A DNA stretch of 34,271 nt, taken from an uncultured Bacteroidales bacterium. GTDB lineage: Bacteria; Bacteroidota; Bacteroidia; Bacteroidales; UBA932. Numbering within the stretch: position 1 is the first letter of the stretch; the number at the start of each line of letters is the position of its first letter. The stretch lies in contig CALUST010000033.1 in the NCBI GenBank assembly GCA_944323505.1, positions 1-34,271 on the forward strand, written 5' to 3'. The position numbers and the translations under genes were made by a program. The notes below the pieces were generated by a model. It searched no databases, was not told the origin of the DNA, and saw only the letters and a program-made list of their open reading frames with translations. Below are positions 16,003-25,281 of this stretch, piece after piece.

Positions 16003-18420
16003 TCAATCAACAGCCCTGATTTTGGCATATTTCAGCAGCAGAATCTTCTCCCCATAGTCATCGAAGACGATTTTCGCCTTCAGATCAGACGGGCCTCCTG
16101 TAATAGACTCGATCCTGCCGTATCCGAACCTGTTGTGCTCTATCCGCTGGCCGGCCTTCAGCTGAAGCACTGGAGTAGGCTCGAAATTCTCGTCCGACAC
16201 CCTTTTCGGAACTGCCGCAGCCGGCTTCCTGAACAGGGTGACACCTGACCTCTGCACCTGTGGCTCCATCGGCCTCTGCCTCGTCTGCGGTTCCTGTCTC
16301 TGCGGCTGACGCATCTGTGGATAACGGTGTACAGGCCCGGCAAAATGCCCTGTACGGTCTTCCGCATCATCATCGGCCCCGAGAGGATTGAGGATATACT
16401 GCCTGTCTATCTCCCTTATGAAACGGCTCGGGGCATTGGACTCATGCTTGCCGTTGCGCATCCTGGTAGTCGCAAAAGACAGTTGCACCGCTTTCTTGGC
16501 CCTTGTGACCGCCACATAGAACAGCCTGCGCTCCTCCTCTATGTCACTCTCGGAAGCAAGGAATCCTCCTGAAGGGAACAGGTTCTCCTCCATACCGGCG
16601 ACATAGACATAAGGGAACTCCAGCCCTTTCGACGAATGGACCGTCATGAGCGTGATCCTGTTGGCTGAATCTTCGTCATCCTCCATATCGACCGCGCTCA
16701 GCAGAGACACATTCTCAAGATATTCATTGAGAGTGACTACAGGCAGGTCGGCAGCAGTCAATTCAACGCCTTCTCCGACTGTACCGTCGGCCTGCATCTC
16801 CTCGAAATACTCATTCCTGCGCTCTTCCGTGAAGACACTCACGCTGTTCAGCAGTTCCTCGACATTGGCCGTCCTGGACTGCCCCTCGATACTGTTGTCG
16901 CTCTTCAAGGCAGCCAGCAGCCCCGAATCAACGGCGGCAGACACGGCAATGTCATGCGCAGCCTCCTTTGCCGACCGGGCATTGAGAAGGAATATCATCT
17001 CGCAGAAACTCCGTATCCTCGATATGGCAGCCTGCTTCAACCCATAGGACTCCAGCCCGTCGGCAAGCCCTGCGGCATACAGCGACACCGACTTGTCAGA
17101 AGCGGCAGCCATCAGAGCCGCCAGCGACGTATCGCCTATCCCCCTCGCCGGTTTGTTGACAATCCTCTTGAAAGACTCGTCGTCATTGGGATTGACGACA
17201 AGTTTCAGATATGCCATCATGTCCTTGACCTCCGCCCTCTCATAGAACGAATTGCCTGAATATATCACATACGGGAGATTGCGCTTTCTCAATGCCTCCT
17301 CCAACGCCCTCGACTGCGAATTTGTCCTGTACAATATCGCAAAATCCTGATATTGTGCATGATCAGCCTGTATTCTGGATATGATTGATGACGCTATCAG
17401 CAAAGCCTCCTCCTGCTCCGTATAGGCGTTTATCAGCCTTATCTTCTCCCCTTCCTCGCCTTCGGAGAAACATTTTTTCGGGATTCTCGCGCTGTTCTTG
17501 GCTATCAGCGAGTTGGCAGCATCAACTATTGTCCGCGTAGACCTGTAGTTCTGCTCAAGTCTGAAGATGCGTGTGTCCTTGTAGTCCTTCTGGAAATTGA
17601 GGATATTCGTTATCTTGGCCCCTCTGAACGCATATATCGACTGGGAATCATCCCCGACGACACATATATTCGAATGCGGGCTGCTCAATTTCCGCAATAT
17701 CACATACTGGGCATAGTTGGTGTCCTGGTATTCGTCAACCATGATATATGAGAACCGCCCCGCAACAGATTCCAGAGCCTCGCGGTTGTCCTTCAGCAGG
17801 ATATTCATGTTCAGAAGGATGTCGTCAAAGTCCATCACCCCGGCCTGGAGGCATTTCCTTGCATACAGCCTGTAGATGTCACAGATTCTCGGCTTCTTCT
17901 TGGCGGCATCATTCTGGACGGCCTGGACATTGGCGGCGTAGGCTTCAGGAGTGACAAGATTGTTCTTTGCCATCGAGATCCGGGACAGCACGTCCTTCGG
18001 CTTGTACACTTTCTCGTCCAGTTGCAGTTCCTTCAGGCATGTCTTGATGGCACTTATGGAGTCACTCGTGTCATAGATGGTGAAATTCTCCGGATAGCCG
18101 AGGCTCGGAGCAAACTCCCTCAGGAACCGGATAAACACCGAATGGAACGTGCCCATATACAGTTTCCGCGCCTTCCGCTCCCCGACCATCGCAGCAATCC
18201 TCTCCTTCATCTCCGAAGCGGCCTTCTTCGTGAAAGTCAATGCAAGCACCCTGTCAGGACTGCAACCTGACGCCAGTATGTATGCGATCCTGCTCGTAAG
18301 CACCCTCGTCTTGCCGGAACCTGCACCTGCGACGATAAGCACCGGTCCTTCCACACAACTCACAGCCTGCCGCTGCACACTGTTAAGCCCCTCTAAGATA
18401 GCACTTGTATTGTTTTCCAT
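16003..18420 (-). CDS. UvrD/PcrA/Rep-family 3'-5' DNA helicase
   Basis: An 805 aa superfamily 1A helicase of the repair/replication type. Walker A AGAGSGKT is at residues 31-38 after the Q-motif LNSVQRQAV. Walker B VDEYQDTNYAQY follows (about 221-232), then motif III GDDSQSIYAFRGA, motif IV FRLEQNYRSTRTI, motif V TVHSSKGLEFPYVYVAG and motif VI VAVTRAKKAV. The C-terminal 60 residues (AGQRIEHNRFGYGRIESITG) are the Tudor-like RNA-polymerase-binding fold seen in PcrA/UvrD. This fits a role in nucleotide-excision and mismatch repair. The ATG at 18420 was preferred over a reading three codons longer. It is divergent from nqrA; the 94-bp gap holds both promoters. The symbol could be uvrD or pcrA. 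Confidence 0.95.
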   Translation of the reverse strand: MENNTSAILEGLNSVQRQAVSCVEGPVLIVAGAGSGKTRVLTSRIAYILASGCSPDRVLALTFTKKAASEMKERIAAMVGERKARKLYMGTFHSVFIRFLREFAPSLGYPENFTIYDTSDSISAIKTCLKELQLDEKVYKPKDVLSRISMAKNNLVTPEAYAANVQAVQNDAAKKKPRICDIYRLYARKCLQAGVMDFDDILLNMNILLKDNREALESVAGRFSYIMVDEYQDTNYAQYVILRKLSSPHSNICVVGDDSQSIYAFRGAKITNILNFQKDYKDTRIFRLEQNYRSTRTIVDAANSLIAKNSARIPKKCFSEGEEGEKIRLINAYTEQEEALLIASSIISRIQADHAQYQDFAILYRTNSQSRALEEALRKRNLPYVIYSGNSFYERAEVKDMMAYLKLVVNPNDDESFKRIVNKPARGIGDTSLAALMAAASDKSVSLYAAGLADGLESYGLKQAAISRIRSFCEMIFLLNARSAKEAAHDIAVSAAVDSGLLAALKSDNSIEGQSRTANVEELLNSVSVFTEERRNEYFEEMQADGTVGEGVELTAADLPVVTLNEYLENVSLLSAVDMEDDEDSANRITLMTVHSSKGLEFPYVYVAGMEENLFPSGGFLASESDIEEERRLFYVAVTRAKKAVQLSFATTRMRNGKHESNAPSRFIREIDRQYILNPLGADDDAEDRTGHFAGPVHRYPQMRQPQRQEPQTRQRPMEPQVQRSGVTLFRKPAAAVPKRVSDENFEPTPVLQLKAGQRIEHNRFGYGRIESITGGPSDLKAKIVFDDYGEKILLLKYAKIRAVD

Positions 18421-18469
18421 AATAAACATGAAATTACGAAAATGGACGCGAAATTAAGAAAAAATTCAC

Positions 18470-18477
18470 TATATTCG
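18470..18477 (+). promoter_or_regulatory. Possible -7 element for the nqr operon
   Basis: TATATTCG is one base off TAnnTTTG, 37 bases before the nqrA ATG, in the divergent gap with the helicase gene. An AT-rich segment lies upstream. The assignment is tentative; no -33 TTTG is present. Confidence 0.3.
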
Positions 18478-18514
18478 CGGCGGTTTCAAGAAAATACTCA
18501 AAACGGTTATAATA

Positions 18515-19873
18515 ATGTCTAACAACATCGATTTGAAAAAAGGACTGAATATCCCGATTTCGGGAGTTGCAGACCGGAAGACCAGAAAGGTGATAGTGCC
18601 GGACGTTGTCGCCGTCAAACCTGTTGATTTCCGCGGTCTCAAGCCAAGGCTGCTGGTCAGGGAAGGTGACAAGGTGCTCGCAGGCTCGCCTGTCCTGGCT
18701 GACAAGGAGTCTCCGGACATACTCTTCACATCACCGGTGAGCGGGACTGTGACTGAAGTTGTCAGAGGAGAGAAGAGAAAGTTGCTCGAGGTCCGCATCA
18801 AGGCGGATGAAAAGCAGGAATATCTGGAATTCGAGACCGGAGACGCAAAAAATCTCAAGGCCGACCAGATCAGATCCCTTCTCATGAAGAGCGGTCTGTG
18901 GCCGTCACTCATCCAGAGGCCTTACGGCATCCTGGCCGACCCTCAGGCAAAGCCTAAGGCCATTTTCGTATCGGCATTCTCCACTGCCCCTCTTGCTGCA
19001 GACACGGAGTATGCGTTCAGGGATGAGATGGGAAATATCCAGACGGCTGTCAATGCCCTTTCCAAACTCACAGACGGCGGCGTCCATATTTCGCTGAATG
19101 CAGAGAATTCAAACGGTTCCCTGTTCCACAAACTTGAGAATGTGATATTCCACACTTTCAGCGGCAAGCACCCTGCAGGTAACGTCGGTGTCCAGATTCA
19201 CCACATCTCCCCTATCGTCAAAGGAGACACGGTGTGGACAGTATCCCCGCTCATGCTTGCAGCCATCGGCAGATTGCTCAACACAGGGAAATACGACATG
19301 AGCAGACTCATCGCTGTCACAGGACCTAAGGCCAAGGAGCCGGCATACGTCAAAGGCATCTGCGGCATGTCAATGAAAGATCTGGCCGACTTCTACGACA
19401 ACTCCGCATCCGACATCAGATTCATCAGCGGAGACGTGCTCACCGGGACAAACATCGGCCCTGACGGATTCCTCGGATTCTTCGGCAACCAGGTAACTCT
19501 GATCAAGGAAGGCAACGAGCACGAACTCTTCGGTTGGGCAAAACCATTCAGGACCAAACTTTTCAGCACATCGCACACATATTTCTCATGGCTCACGCCT
19601 AACAGGAAATACGACATGGACACCAATCTTCATGGCGGCCCCCGTGCGTTCGTGATGTCAGACGTATATTCAAAAGTACTCCCGATGGACATCTATCCTG
19701 TATATCTCATCAAGGCCTGCCTTGCAGGGGATCTGGACAAGATGGAGCAGTTCGGCATCTATGAAGTCCTTGAAGAGGACCTCGCACTCTGCGAGTATGT
19801 CTGCCCTTCAAAGATTGAATTCCAGTCCATACTGTCGGACGGCATCGCGCTTATGATGAAAGAAATGGCTTAA
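18515..19873 (+). CDS. nqrA: Na+-translocating NADH:quinone reductase subunit A
   Basis: The first gene of a complete nqrABCDEF operon. NqrA is a peripheral cytoplasmic subunit that contributes to quinone binding in the sodium-pumping NADH:quinone oxidoreductase. The 452 aa protein shows the family opening LKKGLNIPISG, a barrel-sandwich segment with SPVSGTVTEVVRGEKRKLLEV (about 68-88), the RPYGILADP stretch and the late ECVCPSKIEFQ-like segment CEYVCPSKIEFQ. Length is normal. The next gene starts 12 bases after its stop. Confidence 0.97.
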   Translation: MSNNIDLKKGLNIPISGVADRKTRKVIVPDVVAVKPVDFRGLKPRLLVREGDKVLAGSPVLADKESPDILFTSPVSGTVTEVVRGEKRKLLEVRIKADEKQEYLEFETGDAKNLKADQIRSLLMKSGLWPSLIQRPYGILADPQAKPKAIFVSAFSTAPLAADTEYAFRDEMGNIQTAVNALSKLTDGGVHISLNAENSNGSLFHKLENVIFHTFSGKHPAGNVGVQIHHISPIVKGDTVWTVSPLMLAAIGRLLNTGKYDMSRLIAVTGPKAKEPAYVKGICGMSMKDLADFYDNSASDIRFISGDVLTGTNIGPDGFLGFFGNQVTLIKEGNEHELFGWAKPFRTKLFSTSHTYFSWLTPNRKYDMDTNLHGGPRAFVMSDVYSKVLPMDIYPVYLIKACLAGDLDKMEQFGIYEVLEEDLALCEYVCPSKIEFQSILSDGIALMMKEMA

Positions 19874-19885
19874 AGAGTGGAAGTT

Positions 19886-21061
19886 ATGAGAAAATTTATA
19901 GATAAGATCAAACCTGCCTTTGAAAAAGGCGGAAAATTCGGATGCCTGCATTCGACTTTCGACGCTTTCGAGTCATTCCTGTATGTGCCTGACACAGTCA
20001 CAAGAAGAGGCTCGCATGTCAGAGACTGCGTCGACCTGAAAAGGATCATGATCATCATGGTAGTGGCCCTTGTCCCTGCCATGCTGTTCGGAATATGGAA
20101 TACAGGCTATCAGCACAGCCTCGCTTTCGGGCTGACAGACTGGGGATTCTGGAATATGGTGGGATACGGGCTTGTCAAGGTCATTCCTCTATATCTGGTA
20201 TCCTATATCGTAGGTCTTGCCATCGAGTTCATCTCGGCGCAGATCCGCGGCCATGAAGTGAACGAGGGCTACCTCGTGTCCGGTATGATCATCCCTCTCA
20301 TCGTACCTGCCGATGTACCGCTCTGGATGCTTGCAATCGCTGTAGCATTCGCAGTCATCCTCGGGAAGGAAGTATTCGGCGGCACAGGAATGAACATCTG
20401 GAACCCTGCTCTCCTCGCCCGCGCATTCCTCTTCTTCTCATATCCTAGCATGATGTCAGGAGACACCATCTGGACTGCAGGAGTCACAAGATACCTTGCA
20501 GAAGGCAAGGCATACGCAAGCGGGAACGGTCTTGTAGACGCATTCTCAGGAGCCACACCTCTCGCCCACCCGTCTCAGGCAGGGCTTGAGGCAGCCGGGA
20601 CAGACCTTTGGGACATGATTCTCGGTGTGATTCCGGGCTGTGTCGGAGAGACATCGGTCATCGCAATCCTCATCGGTGCGGTCATCCTCCTCTGGACAGG
20701 AATCGCAAGTTGGAAGATAATGCTTTCATCAGTTGTCGGCGGTCTTGCAATGGGCTACCTCGGATATTCACTCGGTGTCACGGATCTTCCGGGATATTAC
20801 CAGATCGTGATGGGTGGCTTCCTGTTCGGTACTGTATTCATGGCTACTGACCCTGTGACATCAGCACAGACCGAGACAGGCAAATGGATCTATGGTTTTC
20901 TTGTAGGTGCCCTTGCAGTGACAGTAAGGCTCTTCAACCCGGGCTATCCGGAGGGAATGATGCTTGCCATCCTGCTTATGAACACATTTGCGCCTCTGAT
21001 TGACCATTATGTAGTTGACGCTTCCATCAGCAGAAGGGCCAAGAAAATCAAAACCGCTTAA
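19886..21061 (+). CDS. nqrB: Na+-translocating NADH:quinone reductase subunit B
   Basis: An integral membrane subunit of 391 aa carrying covalent FMN and a riboflavin site. The flavinylation motif SGAT is at about residues 221-224 (FSGATPLAH). Around ten hydrophobic helices are visible, with the conserved GGTGMNIWNPALLARAFLFF and GFLFGTVFMATDPVTSAQT segments. An in-frame GTG nine bases earlier would also be possible, but the ATG at 19886 gives the usual MRKFIDKIKP opening of Bacteroidetes NqrB. The covalent FMN requires an ApbE flavin transferase, which must be encoded outside this window. Confidence 0.97.
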   Translation: MRKFIDKIKPAFEKGGKFGCLHSTFDAFESFLYVPDTVTRRGSHVRDCVDLKRIMIIMVVALVPAMLFGIWNTGYQHSLAFGLTDWGFWNMVGYGLVKVIPLYLVSYIVGLAIEFISAQIRGHEVNEGYLVSGMIIPLIVPADVPLWMLAIAVAFAVILGKEVFGGTGMNIWNPALLARAFLFFSYPSMMSGDTIWTAGVTRYLAEGKAYASGNGLVDAFSGATPLAHPSQAGLEAAGTDLWDMILGVIPGCVGETSVIAILIGAVILLWTGIASWKIMLSSVVGGLAMGYLGYSLGVTDLPGYYQIVMGGFLFGTVFMATDPVTSAQTETGKWIYGFLVGALAVTVRLFNPGYPEGMMLAILLMNTFAPLIDHYVVDASISRRAKKIKTA

Positions 21062-21077
21062 ATATATTATATAAGGT

Positions 21078-21959
21078 ATGAATACGAATGGCAATACATA
21101 TACGGTGATCTATTCTACCGTTCTTGTCATACTTGTCGCCGCCATCCTTGCCTTTGTGGCAATGGTGCTCCAGGACAAGCAGAACGAGAACATCAAGGTT
21201 GAAACCATCACAAAAGTACTTACAGCTGCGGCACAGGCAGATGAGTCCGTCACAATCGACGAGACCACAAACGTGCTGGAGATGTACAAGGACAACATCA
21301 GGGAGGCGTTCAATGTGGACGGGGACGGCAATGTGAAGAGCGAAATGAACATGGGCAAGGAAAATGTCAATGACATCCAGGTGCCGTCGACTGCCGACCT
21401 CAAGAAACAGAACGACATACTCAAAAAGATTGAGGATGCCAAGGACGATGCCCAGAAAGCCGAACTCAGAAAGACACTTGATCTGCCTGTCTTCGTCTTC
21501 GACATCAACGGCAAGAAAGTGACTGTCATCCCTTGCTACGGTGCAGGTCTCTGGGGACCTATCTGGGGATATATAGCACTGGATGAAGACGGCAGGACCA
21601 TAGACGGTGCCATCTTCGACCACAAGGGAGAGACCCCAGGCCTTGGAGCAAAGATTGCCGAGGCTCCTTTCTACACATCATTCAAAGGCAAGGCCTTTGT
21701 TGACGGAGAGACTGTATTTGCAGTTGAGAAAGGCAAGCATGAGGGAGAGCCGGGATGCGTGGATGCCATAAGCGGTGCCACCATCACATCGCAGGCACTC
21801 GGACGCGGCATCAACCTGTGGGCAAGATACTACCAGCCTTACCTCAAGACCCTTGCAGCAGACTGCATGCAGGATGCCGCAGAAGAGACTGAAGTACAGG
21901 CAGAGGGAACAGCAGCAGATGCTGCCGCGACAGAAACAGAAGTTCAGGAAGTAAAATAG
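21078..21959 (+). CDS. nqrC: Na+-translocating NADH:quinone reductase subunit C
   Basis: A 293 aa membrane-anchored FMN protein. One transmembrane helix spans about residues 10-30. The FMN-binding domain carries PCYGAGLWGPIWGYIAL (about 152-168), HKGETPGLGAKI and the flavinylation motif SGAT at 232-235, followed by ITSQALGRGI. The covalent attachment residue is expected to be Thr235. After the usual LWARYYQPYL, the last 35 residues form an Ala/Glu/Thr-rich tail (AEETEVQAEGTAADAAATE). That tail is longer than the core domain needs and is probably disordered. Gaps to nqrB and nqrD are 16 bases each. Confidence 0.96.
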   Translation: MNTNGNTYTVIYSTVLVILVAAILAFVAMVLQDKQNENIKVETITKVLTAAAQADESVTIDETTNVLEMYKDNIREAFNVDGDGNVKSEMNMGKENVNDIQVPSTADLKKQNDILKKIEDAKDDAQKAELRKTLDLPVFVFDINGKKVTVIPCYGAGLWGPIWGYIALDEDGRTIDGAIFDHKGETPGLGAKIAEAPFYTSFKGKAFVDGETVFAVEKGKHEGEPGCVDAISGATITSQALGRGINLWARYYQPYLKTLAADCMQDAAEETEVQAEGTAADAAATETEVQEVK

Positions 21960-21975
21960 AGGAGGGAAATCCATT

Positions 21976-22599
21976 ATGAGTGATATTAACTTTAAAGAAG
22001 TATTGTTGAAACCGATTTTCAAGGGCAATCCTGTGACTGTCCTCGTCCTCGGTATCTGCTCCTCCCTTGCTGTCACTGTCCAGCTCAAAGGAGCATTCGT
22101 GATGGCTCTTTCGGTCATTATCGTGACCGGGCTCTCAAGTTTCGTGGTGTCAATCATACGTAATTCCATCCCGAACCGCATACGTATCATCGTACAGCTC
22201 GTCGTTGTGGCACTTATGGTGATTCTTGTAGACCAGTTCCTGAAGGCATACGCCTACAGCATAAGCAAGACGCTTTCCGTATATGTCGGACTTATCATCA
22301 CAAACTGTATCGTCATGGGACGTATCGAGGCTTACGCCCTCGGCAACAAGCCGATACCATCCCTTCTCGACGGGCTTGCAAACGGAGCCGGCTACGGACT
22401 CATCCTAATAGTACTCGCATTTTTCCGCGAACTGCTCGGTTCAGGGACTCTGTTCGGCTACAGGATCATCCCTCAGTCATTCTATGACGCAGGGTATATG
22501 GACAACGGACTTGTCATCCTGCCTCCTATGGCACTCATACTGCTCGGACTGATCGTATGGGTACAGAGAAGTTTCCAGAAGGACCTGCAGGAAAAATAA
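21976..22599 (+). CDS. nqrD: Na+-translocating NADH:quinone reductase subunit D
   Basis: A 207 aa membrane subunit with about six helices, homologous to RnfE. Cys28 (LGICSS) and Cys111 (ITNCIVMGR) match the positions that, with two cysteines of NqrE, hold the intramembrane iron-sulfur centre in characterised complexes. NPVTVLVLGICSSLAVT and SLLDGLANGAGYGLIL are further family segments. A GGAGG stretch precedes the ATG. Confidence 0.97.
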   Translation: MSDINFKEVLLKPIFKGNPVTVLVLGICSSLAVTVQLKGAFVMALSVIIVTGLSSFVVSIIRNSIPNRIRIIVQLVVVALMVILVDQFLKAYAYSISKTLSVYVGLIITNCIVMGRIEAYALGNKPIPSLLDGLANGAGYGLILIVLAFFRELLGSGTLFGYRIIPQSFYDAGYMDNGLVILPPMALILLGLIVWVQRSFQKDLQEK

Positions 22600-22618
22600 C
22601 TCATAAACTCAAATCGAA

Positions 22619-23227
22619 ATGGAATATTTAAGCTTGTTCGTAAAGTCAATTTTCATTGACAACATGATATTCGCCTACTTCCTGGGCATGTGCTCATATC
22701 TGGCGGTATCAAAGAGTGTGAAGACGGCTACCGGTTTGGGTATTGCAGTGATCTTCGTGCTTCTCGTGACTCTTCCTATCAACTATCTGCTTAACGAGCA
22801 CGTCCTGAAGGCAGGTGCCCTTGCATGGGCAGGGCTTCCTGACGTGGATCTGAGTTTTCTCAGTTTCATCATCTTCATAGCAGTGGTTGCGGCCATAACA
22901 CAGATTGTGGAGATGGTGGTGGAGAAATTCACCCCTACCCTATACTCGCAGCTGGGAATCTTCCTGCCGCTTATCGCAGTGAACTGCGCCATCCTCGGCG
23001 GCTCGCTCTTCATGCAGGAAAGGGATTTCGTCAACTGCGGTGAGGCTACTGTGTACGCTCTCGGCTCAGGAATCGGCTGGTTCCTCGCCATCGTCACCCT
23101 TGCGGCGATCAGGGAGAAAATGGCGTATTCCAACGTACCTGCAGCACTGAAAGGACTTGGAATCACATTCATCACCGTCGGTCTCATGGCCATATCTTTC
23201 ATGACATTCATGGGTATTCAACTTTAA
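22619..23227 (+). CDS. nqrE: Na+-translocating NADH:quinone reductase subunit E
   Basis: A 202 aa membrane subunit with six helices, homologous to RnfA and topologically inverted relative to NqrD. Cys25 ([10 protein letters not shown]) and Cys123 ([10 protein letters not shown]) are the expected ligands for the centre shared with Nqr[20 protein letters not shown] near the C-terminus is characteristic. The start lies 19 bases after nqrD and the stop 15 bases before nqrF. Confidence 0.97.
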   Translation: MEYLSLFVKSIFIDNMIFAYFLGMCSYLAVSKSVKTATGLGIAVIFVLLVTLPINYLLNEHVLKAGALAWAGLPDVDLSFLSFIIFIAVVAAITQIVEMVVEKFTPTLYSQLGIFLPLIAVNCAILGGSLFMQERDFVNCGEATVYALGSGIGWFLAIVTLAAIREKMAYSNVPAALKGLGITFITVGLMAISFMTFMGIQL

Positions 23228-23242
23228 AGCGGGAGGAGAACA

Positions 23243-24502
23243 ATGTTTGTAACAGTAATATCGGCTGTAATCACTATAGTAGTAATTACAGTGCTGCTTG
23301 TGGCAGTGCTTCTGGCCATAAAGATCTGGCTCACTCCTGCAGGTAAGGTAAAAATCAGCATCAACGACGGCAAGAAAGAGATAGAGGTGACTCCGGGCTC
23401 CTCCCTGCTCAGCACACTTGCAGAGCAGAAAATCTTCCTTTCATCTGCCTGCGGTGGAAAAGGCAGCTGCGGACAGTGCAAGTGCCAGGTGATTGAAGGA
23501 GGCGGAACAATACTGCCTACAGAAGTCGGCTTCTTCAACAGGAAGCAGATCAACAACCACTGGAGACTCGGCTGTCAGGTCAAGGTGAAGGAGAACATGA
23601 AAATCGTGGTTTCCGAATCTGCCCTCAGCGTCAAGAAATGGGAATGCGAAGTGGTATCCAACCATAACGTATCCACATTCATAAAGGAATTTGTCGTAAA
23701 ACTTCCTGAAGGAGAGCATCTCCACTTCAGATCAGGAGGATATATCCAGGTGGATGTCCCTGCATGTACAGTAGACTACAGGAACATCGATGTAGATCCC
23801 GAATACAGGGAAGATTGGGAGAAAATGGGAGTATTCGACCTCAAGATGGTCAACCCTACCCCTACAATCAGGGCATATTCAATGGCCTGCTACCCTGCAG
23901 AAGGTGACATCATCAAACTGAATGTGCGTATAGCCACTCCTCCTATTGACAGGGCCACCAGGAAATTCCTGCCTGTCAATCCGGGTATCTGCTCTTCATA
24001 CATCTACTCACTCAAGCCGGGTGACAAGGTGACCATCTCAGGTCCTTACGGGGAATTCTTCCTGCCGGACAACCTGCCTGAAGACCAGGAACTCATCTTT
24101 ATCGGAGGCGGTGCCGGTATGGCGCCTATGAGAAGCCACATCATGCATCTCTTCAAGACAGAGAAGACTACAAGGAAAGTGAACTTCTTCTATGGTGCAA
24201 GAAGTCTCAAAGAGGCATTCTATCTTGAGGATTATCATGAACTTGAAAAGGAATTCCCTAACTTCAAGTTCCACCTCGCTCTTGACAGGCCGGATCCAGA
24301 GGCTGATGCAAAGCATGTCGCATATACCGCAGGCTTCGTACATACAGTGCTCTATGAGACCTATCTCAAGAACCACGAGGCTCCGGAGGACTGCCTTTAC
24401 CTGATGTGCGGACCTCCTATGATGTCTGCATCAGTAGAGAACCTGCTTGACAGTCTCGGAGTTCCGAAAGAGAATCTGCTCTATGACAACTTCGGCGCAT
24501 AG
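23243..24502 (+). CDS. nqrF: Na+-translocating NADH:quinone reductase subunit F
   Basis: The electron-input subunit (419 aa). It oxidises NADH through FAD and passes electrons to a [2Fe-2S] cluster. One N-terminal membrane helix (about 3-27) precedes a ferredoxin domain with ligands Cys70, Cys76, Cys79 and Cys111. The reductase domain has the FAD motif RAYSMA, followed by the GPYGEFFLPD segment and the NADH-binding GGGAGMAPMRSH. The C-terminus YLMCGPPMM through LLYDNFGA is canonical. It is the last gene of the operon, followed by a hairpin terminator at 24521. Confidence 0.97.
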   Translation: MFVTVISAVITIVVITVLLVAVLLAIKIWLTPAGKVKISINDGKKEIEVTPGSSLLSTLAEQKIFLSSACGGKGSCGQCKCQVIEGGGTILPTEVGFFNRKQINNHWRLGCQVKVKENMKIVVSESALSVKKWECEVVSNHNVSTFIKEFVVKLPEGEHLHFRSGGYIQVDVPACTVDYRNIDVDPEYREDWEKMGVFDLKMVNPTPTIRAYSMACYPAEGDIIKLNVRIATPPIDRATRKFLPVNPGICSSYIYSLKPGDKVTISGPYGEFFLPDNLPEDQELIFIGGGAGMAPMRSHIMHLFKTEKTTRKVNFFYGARSLKEAFYLEDYHELEKEFPNFKFHLALDRPDPEADAKHVAYTAGFVHTVLYETYLKNHEAPEDCLYLMCGPPMMSASVENLLDSLGVPKENLLYDNFGA

Positions 24503-24520
24503 AAGACTCTTTACAACATA

Positions 24521-24566
24521 ATAAATGGTGTGTCAGGACAAATTCCGGCACACCATTTATTTTTTG
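24521..24566. terminator. Terminator after nqrF
   Basis: ATAAATGGTGTG (24521-24532) pairs perfectly with 24549-24560 across a 16-base loop that contains a secondary AGGA/TTCC pairing. It is followed by six T residues. It lies between convergent nqrF and the DUF47 gene, 13 bases from the latter's stop codon. Confidence 0.85.
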
Positions 24567-24579
24567 ATTGCATTTGCTT

Positions 24580-25236
24580 TCAGTCTGTGCAACTGAGCAG
24601 AATCTTCCTTACATGGTCTGATACCTTCTTGGCCGAATCAGAGGTCGTTTCTAGGGACTCGGCGATGTTCTTGTATTTCATGAGTTCTATCGGATTCTTC
24701 TCATTCTGGAAGATATATCCGATATATTCCTCGTATGAATCGTCCGCAGCATGCTCGAGCTCCGATATCCGCTCGCACTGCATCGTCAATGCAGAGAAAT
24801 TGCCCTTGATGTCAATCAGCAATGTAATCACCTCCTTGAGGGCGTCCGCCTCCGACTCGATATACTGGGCGAGTTCAATGAGCTGAGGGTCAATCCTCTC
24901 AGGCTTGTACAACAAGATGGATTTCGCAGATCCGTTGATATTGTCGAGAAACTCATCGATATACATTGCAATCGTCTGAAGATGATCACGTTCCATGAAT
25001 GACACTATGCTCTCGTACAGATCCTCATACAATTCCGTAAGCATTGCATCCCCCTGGACCTCGCAGACCTTGACCTCCTTTTCAAGCCTGCGCCACTCTG
25101 TCTGGTCGGATGTGTGCATCATCGCTGTCAAAGCGGAGGAAGCCTGCTTGATATAGGCCGCCTGCTGGGAAAAGACAGGCGAAAAATGTGTCTTCGAAGC
25201 GAACAGCCTCCTTCTGATAAAACCCAATAACTTCAT
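24580..25236 (-). CDS. DUF47 / PhoU-like protein
   Basis: A 218 aa all-helical cytoplasmic protein matching the DUF47 (TIGR00153-like) pattern: residues MKLLGFIRRRLF, then a long helical bundle with EVKVCEVQGDAMLTELYEDLY, HLQTIAMYIDEFLDNI and a late EHAADDSYEEYIGYIF. DUF47 proteins usually accompany Pit-type phosphate transporters and are thought to modulate them, like PhoU for Pst. No transporter gene is adjacent here. The start at 25236 was preferred over 25263 because MKLLGFIRRR is the typical opening. Acidic surface residues could bind metals, as in PhoU. Confidence 0.85.
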   Translation of the reverse strand: MKLLGFIRRRLFASKTHFSPVFSQQAAYIKQASSALTAMMHTSDQTEWRRLEKEVKVCEVQGDAMLTELYEDLYESIVSFMERDHLQTIAMYIDEFLDNINGSAKSILLYKPERIDPQLIELAQYIESEADALKEVITLLIDIKGNFSALTMQCERISELEHAADDSYEEYIGYIFQNEKNPIELMKYKNIAESLETTSDSAKKVSDHVRKILLSCTD

Positions 25237-25281
25237 AAGAATAACGTTAACTGTTTCATGCAAATAATCCCCGTCGGAGAC

